The translations under genes were made by a program, and so were the position numbers. 64,000 nucleotides of DNA from Streptosporangium roseum DSM 43021 (GTDB taxonomy: Bacteria; Actinomycetota; Actinomycetes; Streptosporangiales; Streptosporangiaceae): contig NC_013595.1 of assembly GCF_000024865.1 (NCBI RefSeq), positions 5,146,001-5,210,000 of the forward strand. Reading direction: 5' to 3'. Numbering within the stretch: position 1 is the stretch's first letter; the number at the start of each line of letters is the position of its first letter. The notes under the pieces were generated by a model. The model had not been told where the DNA came from and searched no databases. It saw only the letters and a list, made by a program, of their open reading frames with translations. Below are positions 52,820 through 59,803 of this stretch, one piece after another.

Positions 52820-53533
52820 GTGATCGAATTCCATTGCGTCAGCAAGACATACAAAGGGGTGAAAGCCCTCGACGAGGTGTCCTTCACCGTCGAGGCAGGC
52901 AGCGTCACCGGGTTCCTCGGGCCCAACGGCGCGGGAAAATCGACGGCTCTGCGTATCCTGACCGGGCTCTCGCGGCCGACATCGGGGTCGGCCACCGTGT
53001 TCGGGCGGCCGTACGCCGAACTCGCCTGTCCCGGCCGCCGGGTCGGCACGCTGCTCGACGCCAGCGCCCTGCATCCGGGGCGCAGTGGGCGGGAGGTCCT
53101 GACGCTGGGGGCGATGATATTGGGCCTGCCCCGCTCGCGCGTCGAGGAGAGCCTGGAGCTGGTCGGGCTGACCGGCAAGGAGGGCAGGCGGACCGTCGGC
53201 GGCTATTCGCTGGGCATGCGGCAGCGGCTCGGCATCGCCCACGCGTTGCTCGGCCGGCCCGAGGCGCTCGTACTGGACGAGCCCGCCAACGGCCTCGACC
53301 CACAGGGCATCCAGTGGATGCGCGGGCTGCTGCGCAGCCTGGCCGACTCCGGGTGCGCGGTGCTGCTCAGCTCACACCTGCTGCACGAGGTGGAGCAGGT
53401 CGCCGACCAGATCGTGATGATCGGACGCGGCCGCCTGCTCGCCCGGGGCACCGTCGCCGAGCTCGCCCGCGGTGGCGGCCTGGAGCAGACCTTCCTCGAA
53501 CTGACCGCGCGAGCCGACAGGAGCGCCGCATGA
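52820..53533 (+). CDS. ABC transporter ATPase (drug/lantibiotic-export type)
   Basis: 237 residues. Walker A GPNGAGKST (about 34-42), signature motif YSLGMRQRLGIAHALLGRPE, Walker B ALVLDEPANGLDPQGI and the switch His in LLSSHLLHEV. This is the CcmA/BcrA-like group, working as a dimer with a separate permease. Start is a GTG with a weak ribosome site. The stop overlaps the permease ATG (ATGA). Regulated probably by the divergent two-component system. Confidence 0.93.
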   Translation: MIEFHCVSKTYKGVKALDEVSFTVEAGSVTGFLGPNGAGKSTALRILTGLSRPTSGSATVFGRPYAELACPGRRVGTLLDASALHPGRSGREVLTLGAMILGLPRSRVEESLELVGLTGKEGRRTVGGYSLGMRQRLGIAHALLGRPEALVLDEPANGLDPQGIQWMRGLLRSLADSGCAVLLSSHLLHEVEQVADQIVMIGRGRLLARGTVAELARGGGLEQTFLELTARADRSAA

Positions 53534-54267
53534 CCTCTACCGACATTCCGTTCACCAGGCTGCTGCGGGTCGAGACCCGCAAGCTGTTCGACACGCGCAG
53601 CGGTCTCATCCTCGCGGTGAGCGCGATCGGGCTGGCGCTCGTGGCCGTCGTCGCCCGGGGCCTCACCTCGGAGCCGCGCTGGTTCACCCTGGCCGGGACC
53701 GCCGCCATCCCGCTCGGGACGCTTCTGCCCGTGCTGGCCATTCTCACGGTGACCGGCGAATGGCGGCATCGCACCGCGCTGACCACGTTCGCGCTGGAGC
53801 CCCGGCGCGGGCGGGTACTGGCGGCCAAGTGTCTGCCGCCACTGACGGCCACCGTGGCGGGCTGCGTGTTGGCACTGCTGGCGGCCCTGCCCATGACCGC
53901 CGCCGCCGCCGCGGTTCACGGCGTCGAGGCCACGTGGACCGTCGCGCCCGCTAAGGTGCTGGGCTGGATCGCGACGATGGTGCTGGTGACCGGCCAGGGC
54001 CTCGGCATGGGTCTGGTGTTGTTGAACGCGCCGGCGGCGATCGTGATCTGTCTGGCCAGCACGGCCCTGTGGAGCACTGTCGCCCGGCTCGGCGACATGG
54101 GCGCGATCCTGGCGGGCTGGCTCGACCTCAACCTCACCACCAACCCCCTGATGAACGGCGGGTTCACCGGCGACGCCGCCCTTAGGCTGGCCGTGTCAGT
54201 GGTCGTGTGGATCGTCGTTCCGGTGGCCGCAGGGATGCTGCGCATTTCGAGGAAGGAGATCGGCTGA
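53530..54267 (+). CDS. ABC-2-type permease subunit
   Basis: 245 residues with six membrane helices, beginning FTRLLRVETRKLFDTRSGLI, the usual amphipathic start of BcrB/ABC2 permeases (kinked first helix with KLFDTRSG). The motif LTVTGEWRHRTALTTFALEP between helices 2 and 3 is typical. Forms an exporter with the preceding ATPase, translationally coupled through a 4-base overlap. The same frame is open far upstream through the ATPase gene, but that extension is a shadow. Confidence 0.92.
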   Translation: MTSTDIPFTRLLRVETRKLFDTRSGLILAVSAIGLALVAVVARGLTSEPRWFTLAGTAAIPLGTLLPVLAILTVTGEWRHRTALTTFALEPRRGRVLAAKCLPPLTATVAGCVLALLAALPMTAAAAAVHGVEATWTVAPAKVLGWIATMVLVTGQGLGMGLVLLNAPAAIVICLASTALWSTVARLGDMGAILAGWLDLNLTTNPLMNGGFTGDAALRLAVSVVVWIVVPVAAGMLRISRKEIG

Positions 54268-54499
54268 CGGCGGTAGGGCCGTTGGTTGCGATCGGTGCCC
54301 GGTACCGGGCCGCCAGGGCTGGCCCGGCCCGCGATCGGCCGGGGTCCGCACGCGCAGGAGTTTGGCCATGCGGGCCACCTGGGTGAAGCGGCCGGTGTGG
54401 TAGGTCCTGGCGACCGCATCGCCGTGGGAGCGGCACGGCGAACCCGCCTCGACACCGCACTGACTGATGCCCAACCCGGACTCGCGGTACGCCGCGCGC

Positions 54500-54925
54500 C
54501 TGGCCGCTTACGGAGCGGTCTCCATCCAGCTGTCGCTGCTGAGCTGTCCGAACATCTCGGCTACGACCACTGCTACACGACGGGCCATTTGCCGCACTAC
54601 CACCTGCTCGACGACCTGCGCGGTGACATCGACCAGCAGGCGTTCCTGCGGGAATGGATCGCGGGACGACAGCTCGATGACGTCCCGCCCGCAACTGCCG
54701 CGTTCATCGACCGGCACGCCTCGGCGGGCCGTGGTGGTCCTCTGCGCCTCACAGGCTCGGCTCCCGTATCTGGGCCGGGCGCAGCGGCCGCCAGCCGTCA
54801 CTCAGCATCTACTTCTCCTCCTGGCAGGGAGGTCTGGCCCGGTGGGCATCGGAACTGTCCCTCATCGTCGGCCGGAACCCGCCGGACGACCTGCCAGTCC
54901 TCAAGGAATATCTCGGGGCGCCCTG
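54500..54925 (+). pseudogene. degenerate coding stretch inside the Tn3 transposon
   Basis: Between the permease and the resolvase, 690 bp hold no intact gene but two coding-like pieces in different frames: VAAELSEHLGYDHCYTTGHL with LLDDLRGDIDQQAFLREWIA, then near 54820 GGLARWASELSLIVGRNPPD ending DLPVLKEYLGAP and a stop. I do not recognise the family. It may be a former passenger gene, and the region may also contain the res site used by the downstream resolvase. Confidence 0.35.
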
Positions 54926-54958
54926 ACCCCACAGTCCACCGGCACCAGGAAGAACCCG

Positions 54959-55543
54959 ATGGGCCGCACGATCGCTTACGCGCGGGTCTCCACTCGCGAT
55001 CAGAACCCGCAGCTCCAGCTCGACGCCCTCACCGAAGACGGCTACGACGTCCTGTTCCAGGAGAAGATCTCCAGCCGTCTGCGCGGGGCACGACCCGAAT
55101 TCGCCGCCGCCTTGGCCGAGCTGCACCCCGGCGACACGTTGAAGTTCTGGAAGTCCGATCGGTGGGGCCGCTCGGCTGCCCACGTCCTGACTGTCGTGAC
55201 CGACCTGCGCGACCGCGACGTGCGGGTTGTGTCGCTGACCGAGAACTTCGACCTGGACACCAAGGAGGGCCGGTTCATGTTCGCGGTTCTGGCCGCAGCC
55301 GCCGAGTATGAACTGGAGTTGCGCGCCGAGCGCCAGGCCGAGGGCATCGCCGCGGCCAAGCGCCGTGAAACCACCGGCGCCATGCTGCCTGGCAAGAAGA
55401 AGACCGGCCGTCCCCGCGCCATCGGCCCGGCCGAGCTGGCGACGCTGCGCCGACTGATCGACGACGGCGTCTCGGGCACCGAGGCCGCCCGCACCCTCAA
55501 AATCGGCCGCTCCACCGCCTACACGGCACTCGCACAACGTTGA
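54959..55543 (+). CDS. tnpR: serine resolvase/invertase of the Tn3 transposon
   Basis: 194 residues. Catalytic domain with Ser11 in IAYARVSTRDQNPQLQLDAL, arginines in KFWKSDRWGRSAAH, and the E helix EGRFMFAVLAAAAEYELELR; C-terminal helix-turn-helix in GVSGTEAARTLKIGRSTAYT. Intact and full length. In Tn3-family elements such enzymes resolve the cointegrate formed by TnpA at a res site. It ends 18 bp inside the right inverted repeat, so it is the last gene of the transposon. The gene symbol is by role. Confidence 0.88.
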   Translation: MGRTIAYARVSTRDQNPQLQLDALTEDGYDVLFQEKISSRLRGARPEFAAALAELHPGDTLKFWKSDRWGRSAAHVLTVVTDLRDRDVRVVSLTENFDLDTKEGRFMFAVLAAAAEYELELRAERQAEGIAAAKRRETTGAMLPGKKKTGRPRAIGPAELATLRRLIDDGVSGTEAARTLKIGRSTAYTALAQR

Positions 55544-55560
55544 CCAGCAGTTATTTCACT

Positions 55561-55596
55561 CCGTGGCCTGTTTCTGCCGTATTCCGGTGGCACCCC
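55561..55596 (-). repeat. right terminal inverted repeat of the 7.2-kb Tn3 transposon
   Basis: 36 bp, the exact inverse of 48357-48392, followed by the target duplicate AGGTA (55597-55601). Confidence 0.93.
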
Positions 55597-55601
55597 AGGT
55601 A

Positions 55602-55829
55602 GACCGCGGTGGCCAGCGGCGTGGCCAGGTGCCGGGAGTCGCCATGCCGCTCGAGCAGCGAAGCCTTGCTTCCACGCCGTACCGGGGCAACTCCGCCAGT
55701 CGCCGCGGCGGTATCGCCGAGACGTCGACCTCTGGGAAGGGGCGGCGGAGCGGGGGGGAGGATGCCGGACAGCGAGACCAGGACGCAGCCCGCTCCGGCG
55801 ATGACCGCCACGGCGGTGACGCCGGTCAC
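55602..55829 (-). pseudogene. small membrane-protein gene interrupted by the Tn3 transposon
   Basis: From a GTG at 55829, 7 bp after the coiled-coil gene, the frame reads a hydrophobic start (TGVTAVAVIAGAGCVLVSLS) and a Pro-rich linker up to HLATPLATAVYL. There it meets the transposon. Removing the transposon and one AGGTA copy lets the frame continue into the left flank (TRSWDYPARGSRRRP) to a stop, about 102 residues in all. Whether this was a real gene is not proven, but the position and hydrophobic N-terminus suggest the second gene of the coiled-coil operon. Confidence 0.4.
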
Positions 55830-55835
55830 GGAGGC

Positions 55836-57029
55836 TCAGGGCTCGGGGGTGGCTGGCCCGGATCGGCCCGCGGCTGCCCGCAGCTCCGCCGTCACCGCGC
55901 GCTCCCGCAGCTGGGCGGCCTCGGCACGTAGCACCTCCGCCTGCTCGCGCAGGTCCGACAGTCTCATCTGCTCCATGGCCAGCTGCATTCGCGCCTCGTC
56001 CCGTTCGGCCTGAGCCTCACTCACCTTCGTCGTGGCACGCTCCCGAGCCTCGGAGATCTTCTTGGTCGTGCGCTTCTCAGCCTCGGCCAGTTGCCGTGCC
56101 GTACGCTTCTCGGCCTCGGCCGCCTGTTTCTCCGCACGGGCCGCTTGGGTACGGGCCTCTGTCACCTCGGCCACCGCCTCGCCGCGCGCTCGGGCCTCAG
56201 CGTCGGCCCGCGCCATCGCCCGGTCCCGTTCGGCCTCGATCGCCTGGGCCCGGGCGTCGGAGGCGACGGCCGCCCGTTCGGCCTCGACCCTCGCCTCCTC
56301 GGCGATCCCGGCGGCACTCTGCGCCTGGTCGCGCTCCACGCGCGCCTGCTCGGCCCAACCTTGATCCTGTACGGCCTGCGCCCGGGCCTGTTGCGCCTCG
56401 GCCTCGGCGGCCTCAACCCGCTCGGCCATCTCCCGCACCGCCGCGTCCCTGGCCATCTCGGCCCGCTCGGCTCTCCGCCTGGCCTCCTGCTCGGCGTGCT
56501 TGGCCTGGCGTTCGGTGGCGGCGGCCTCATGCAGGGCGGCCAGCGCCTGCTCCCTGGCGGTCTCGGCATCGGCCAGCGCGATGTCCCGTTCGGCGTTGGC
56601 CTCCTCCACTTGCCGTGCCATCGCGTCACGCTCCCGCCGCGCGTGACCGGTGGCCTCGCGGGCCAGCCGTACCTGCTCGAAGGCCTGTTCCCGCTCGGTG
56701 CGCGCGATCGCCACCCGGGTGTGCGCCTCGGCCTGCACCGCACTCAGCTTCGCCTCCACTCCGGCGGGGCTCAGCTCCTCGGCCAGCACCTGCGCCAGCG
56801 GGGCGATCGTCGCCGCCATCCCTTTCTCCATGCGCTCGTAGAACTCCTCCGCGCGGGCCAGCACCCCCTCCAGCCCCGGCGTCGCCCGCCTCAGCTCCCG
56901 CTCCCGCTTCGCCACCGCCTGGCAGTCCCCCTGCAGGCAGTACGCCCGCGGACGCCCCCGTCCCGGCCGCTGCTCGATCGGCGCCCCACAGTGCTTACAC
57001 GGCGTCACCGCGCCCGTCTCTTCCGTCAC
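55836..57029 (-). CDS. zinc-finger/long coiled-coil protein
   Basis: 397 residues. N-terminal possible zinc knuckle (CKHCGAPIEQRPGRGRPRAY, then CLQGDCQAVA: Cys pairs at about 11, 14, 31 and 36). From about 90 to 385 an almost unbroken alanine/glutamate-rich coiled coil with many REQA/ERD repeats. This recalls KfrA-like plasmid DNA-binding coiled-coil proteins, though the N-terminal domain differs. It is divergent from a tyrosine integrase whose dif-like site lies between them, so it may be an accessory factor of that recombinase or a partition-type protein. Function not established. Confidence 0.8.
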   Translation of the reverse strand: MTEETGAVTPCKHCGAPIEQRPGRGRPRAYCLQGDCQAVAKRERELRRATPGLEGVLARAEEFYERMEKGMAATIAPLAQVLAEELSPAGVEAKLSAVQAEAHTRVAIARTEREQAFEQVRLAREATGHARRERDAMARQVEEANAERDIALADAETAREQALAALHEAAATERQAKHAEQEARRRAERAEMARDAAVREMAERVEAAEAEAQQARAQAVQDQGWAEQARVERDQAQSAAGIAEEARVEAERAAVASDARAQAIEAERDRAMARADAEARARGEAVAEVTEARTQAARAEKQAAEAEKRTARQLAEAEKRTTKKISEARERATTKVSEAQAERDEARMQLAMEQMRLSDLREQAEVLRAEAAQLRERAVTAELRAAAGRSGPATPEP

Positions 57030-57191
57030 CGCCTCAGGATAGCAGGTCGATTTTCCAGAAAATAAAAATCAATAATTCAGATCTGTTGCGTCCTGGTCGG
57101 TTGCGAGTAACTACCGGGAATGTAAATTCCCGCAAGTTGAGGCTCGTGAGGGTGTTCCGTCTCACTCAATGTGTGCGAATCTGCATCGAGA

Positions 57192-57221
57192 TGTCAGTAG
57201 GAATCTGCACGAGGTGTCAGT
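57192..57221. repeat. paired TGTCAGT(G/A) repeat, IS21-like end remnant
   Basis: TGTCAGTA at 57192 and TGTCAGTG at 57214, 22 bp apart, like the triple repeat at 36536-36590. Probably a trace of an IS21-type terminus in the promoter region upstream of the coiled-coil gene. Confidence 0.4.
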
Positions 57222-57414
57222 GCCCAGCTCAGAGGCCCTTTTCGGGTCCTCGGTGATCGTCGGCGCATCCGTGGCGCGCCACGTTCGTCCCGTGTTACCC
57301 CTCCCGTGATCCTGTTGGAGTGCTTCCTCCGACCGCCACCCCGGGGCGCCTGGTCCCTCCCGGCAAGAGGGTCGGCCTTCCGGTGAACGGACGGATCCCG
57401 AGGCGGCGACGGCT

Positions 57415-57444
57415 GATTAGCGATAACCTGTCTTATCGCTAATC
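57415..57444. other. dif/Xer-like recombination site candidate
   Basis: Perfect arms GATTAGCGATAA and TTATCGCTAATC around the 6-bp spacer CCTGTC. Arm length, spacer length and the TAA-N6-TTA core are those of dif/Xer-type crossover sites. It ends 24 bp before the start codon of a tyrosine recombinase, where an integrase core site or an autoregulatory operator would be expected. Only one copy was found in the window. Confidence 0.65.
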
Positions 57445-57468
57445 AAGGTCGGCGAGCGCGAAAACTGG

Positions 57469-58515
57469 GTGGCCATGATCAACAACGGTGAGGTAGCTGT
57501 CCGTCGGCAGTCAGGGCTACCGGAGGCCAGGGGCCTGGATCGGGGGTTGACCGAGGAGGCCGCCCTACTGGTGGAGCGCGGACTGGCCACCAACACCCGC
57601 CTGGCCTACGCCCGCGACTGGGCGACGTACGGCGCGTGGTGCGACGAGAGCGGGCACGCTCTGCTGCCCGCCACCGCCGAGACCCTGGCAAACTACGTCG
57701 CCCATCTGGCCTCGCACGCCTACGCGCCGGCCTCCATCGACCGGGCGCTGGCCTGCATCCTGGCCGCCCACGATCACGCCCAGCTCGGCAAGCCCGCCAC
57801 CAAGCAGGCGCGGCTGGCCCTGCGCGCCTACCGGCGCGAGCGCGCCCACCAGGGACAGCGCACCCGCAAGTCGCCACCCATCACGATCGACCGCCTCCGC
57901 GCCATGATCTCTGCACTCCCCTCCACCAGCACAACGGGCCTACGTGATCGCGCGGTGCTGGTGCTCGGTTTTGCCCTGATGGGACGCCGTTCCGAACTCG
58001 TCGCCTGCGACATCGGCGATCTCACCTTCACCGTCGACGGCCTCGAGGTCTACATCCCCACCAGCAAGACCGACCAGGACGCCCACGGAGAAACCGTCGC
58101 ACTCCCCCACGGATCCCATCCCGAGACCTGCCCGGTGCGTGTTCTCAAAGCATGGCTGGCCGTACTCGCCGAACGCGGCGTCACCTCCGGCGCCCTGCTG
58201 CGCCCGGTCGATCGCCACGGCGGCGTCGGCGGCGCCGCCAAGAGTGCGGGCCGCGGCAACCGTCAGCGCCTCAGTGGCCAGACCATCAACCTCATCGTCA
58301 AGAACGCCGCCGCGCTGGCCGGCCTGGACAGGCCGGAGACCTACACCGCGCACGGGCTGCGAGCCGGCGGCGCCACCTCCGCCGCCAAAGCCGGCGCGCC
58401 CATGTCGGCCATCACCACGCACGGCCGCTGGGCCGACGGCTCCCCGGTGGTGGCCGGCTACATCCGCCAGGCCGACAAGTGGAACGACAACCCGATGCAC
58501 GGAGTCGGCCTGTAG
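57469..58515 (+). CDS. tyrosine recombinase/integrase
   Basis: 348 residues (346 from the second start). N-terminal SAM-like core-binding domain (about 27-125, TNTRLAYARDWATYGAWCDE). Catalytic domain with Arg in GFALMGRRSELVACD (about 173), Lys200 in TSKTDQDA, His295-Arg298 in HGLRAGG, His319 in HGRWADGSP and nucleophile Tyr331 in GYIRQADKW. All six catalytic positions are present, so it should be active. It sits 24 bp behind the dif-like palindrome, divergent from the coiled-coil gene. The pair probably forms a site-specific recombination or integration module. Confidence 0.9.
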   Translation: MAMINNGEVAVRRQSGLPEARGLDRGLTEEAALLVERGLATNTRLAYARDWATYGAWCDESGHALLPATAETLANYVAHLASHAYAPASIDRALACILAAHDHAQLGKPATKQARLALRAYRRERAHQGQRTRKSPPITIDRLRAMISALPSTSTTGLRDRAVLVLGFALMGRRSELVACDIGDLTFTVDGLEVYIPTSKTDQDAHGETVALPHGSHPETCPVRVLKAWLAVLAERGVTSGALLRPVDRHGGVGGAAKSAGRGNRQRLSGQTINLIVKNAAALAGLDRPETYTAHGLRAGGATSAAKAGAPMSAITTHGRWADGSPVVAGYIRQADKWNDNPMHGVGL

Positions 58516-58725
58516 ACCAATGAGCAGGATGCCGCCTCCGACCGGCCCCTTGGAGATTCCGGCAAAGACAATGCACGGTCAAGCCGCACTCACCAGGACG
58601 AACGCTAGCGCGACCCGCTTCCGACGCTCTCAGACCTCTGCCCGGCAACGGCTCTGGATTGGCCGGTGACAAGGGAGAAGTATCTCCGCCCATTCGTACG
58701 ATCATCGACAAGGTGATCTTTCTGA

Positions 58726-59592
58726 TCAGGTGTGCCGGGGCGTCGCCGGAGCGGGTGTCACGATCAGCGGGCAGGCGGTGTGGTGCAGCAGCGCGTGGCT
58801 GACCGAGCCCAGCAGGAGCCCGGCGAGGCCGCCGCGTCCGCGTGATCCCACGACCAGGAGGTCGGCGTGCGCTGAGGCGTTCTTCAGGGCCTCCACCGGG
58901 TGCATGTGCTCCACCTGCTCGGTGACCTTGACATCCGGATAGCGCTCACCCCAGCCCGCCAGCGCCTCGGCCAGCAGACGCCGCTCGCCTCCGGCCGTCT
59001 CCTGCGCGGACTCCAGGGCAAAGGGGCCGCAGCCGGCGATGGGTTGGCTCCAGGCGTGAACCGCCCGCAGGGTGGCGCCGCGCAGGGACGCCTCGGCGAA
59101 GGCGAATTCGATGGCGGCCGCGCCGGCCGGGGAGCCGTCGACGCCGACGACCACCTCGCCGCGTGCCTGTGCGGGCACCGTCCGCACGACGGCGACCGGG
59201 CAGGAGGTGTGTCCGGCCACGCCCAGCGCGACCGATCCCAGCAGCATGCCGGAGAAGCCGCCCAGCCCGTGGCTGCCGACCACCAGGAGGTCGGCGTCCT
59301 TCGCCGCCTCGATCAGGACGAGCCGGGGGTCGCCCGGGAGCAGCTGCGACTCCACCCTGACACGAGCGTCCGCTTCACGGGCCCGCTCCAGCGCCTCCGT
59401 CAGCATGGAGGCGGCCCCGTCGCGCATCCAGCGGCCCACGTCGGCGTACGGGGCGTCCTCGGACATCTCCAGCGGCCAGGCCGGCATGACGTGCACGACG
59501 CGCAGCCCGGCGCCGCGTAGCGCTGCCTCCTGTACGGCCCAGCTCACGGCCTCAAGCGCGGCCGGTGAGCCGTCGACTCCCACCAGGATCAT
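58726..59592 (-). CDS. tandem universal stress protein
   Basis: 288 residues with two Usp domains (about 1-140 and 146-288). Each starts with a strand plus VGVDGSPA and ends with the nucleotide-binding loop: VVGSHGLGGFSGMLLGSVAL in the first, VVGSRGRGGLAGLLLGSVSH in the second, i.e. the ATP-binding GxxGxGx9GS type. Soluble, dimer-like within one chain. Such proteins rise under hypoxia and nutrient stress in actinobacteria. The neighbour at 59804 is a P-type ATPase in the same direction with about 210 bp between. Confidence 0.93.
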   Translation of the reverse strand: MILVGVDGSPAALEAVSWAVQEAALRGAGLRVVHVMPAWPLEMSEDAPYADVGRWMRDGAASMLTEALERAREADARVRVESQLLPGDPRLVLIEAAKDADLLVVGSHGLGGFSGMLLGSVALGVAGHTSCPVAVVRTVPAQARGEVVVGVDGSPAGAAAIEFAFAEASLRGATLRAVHAWSQPIAGCGPFALESAQETAGGERRLLAEALAGWGERYPDVKVTEQVEHMHPVEALKNASAHADLLVVGSRGRGGLAGLLLGSVSHALLHHTACPLIVTPAPATPRHT

Positions 59593-59803
59593 GACGTTCT
59601 CCCTTCCTTGCTCTCATCACATCGCTGGACGGCATGGCGGCGACACCGGCAAAGGTCCTTTCTCCATGGGACCTCCGGTCACCAGGTGAGAGGCACGGCG
59701 ACCATCGGAGCCTCCCGATCATCGCCGGAACAGCCGGCGGCCTGCTGTCGCCGTCGTGAAGCGGAGGGGGCCGGGCGACTGAACCCGCCACGGGGTTCTG
59801 CTG

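Larger units (their letters stand above)
48357..55596. mobile_element. 7,240-bp Tn3-family transposon carrying a two-component system and ABC exporter
   Basis: Perfect 36-bp terminal inverted repeats starting GGGGTGCCACCGGAATACGG (48357-48392 and 55561-55596) flanked by the 5-bp direct repeat AGGTA (48352-48356, 55597-55601), the target duplication length of Tn3-family elements. Contents in order: broken tnpA (rightward), response regulator and histidine kinase (leftward), ABC ATPase and permease (rightward), a degenerate stretch, and an intact serine resolvase (rightward). The identical ends and retained duplication show that this insertion is recent, although tnpA has since decayed or moved in already broken. 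Confidence 0.93.

Noticed and set aside
52834..53529. Upstream extension of the ABC permease frame through the ATPase gene
   Set aside because: The ATPase is read in another frame with all motifs, and the ATGA overlap gives the permease start.
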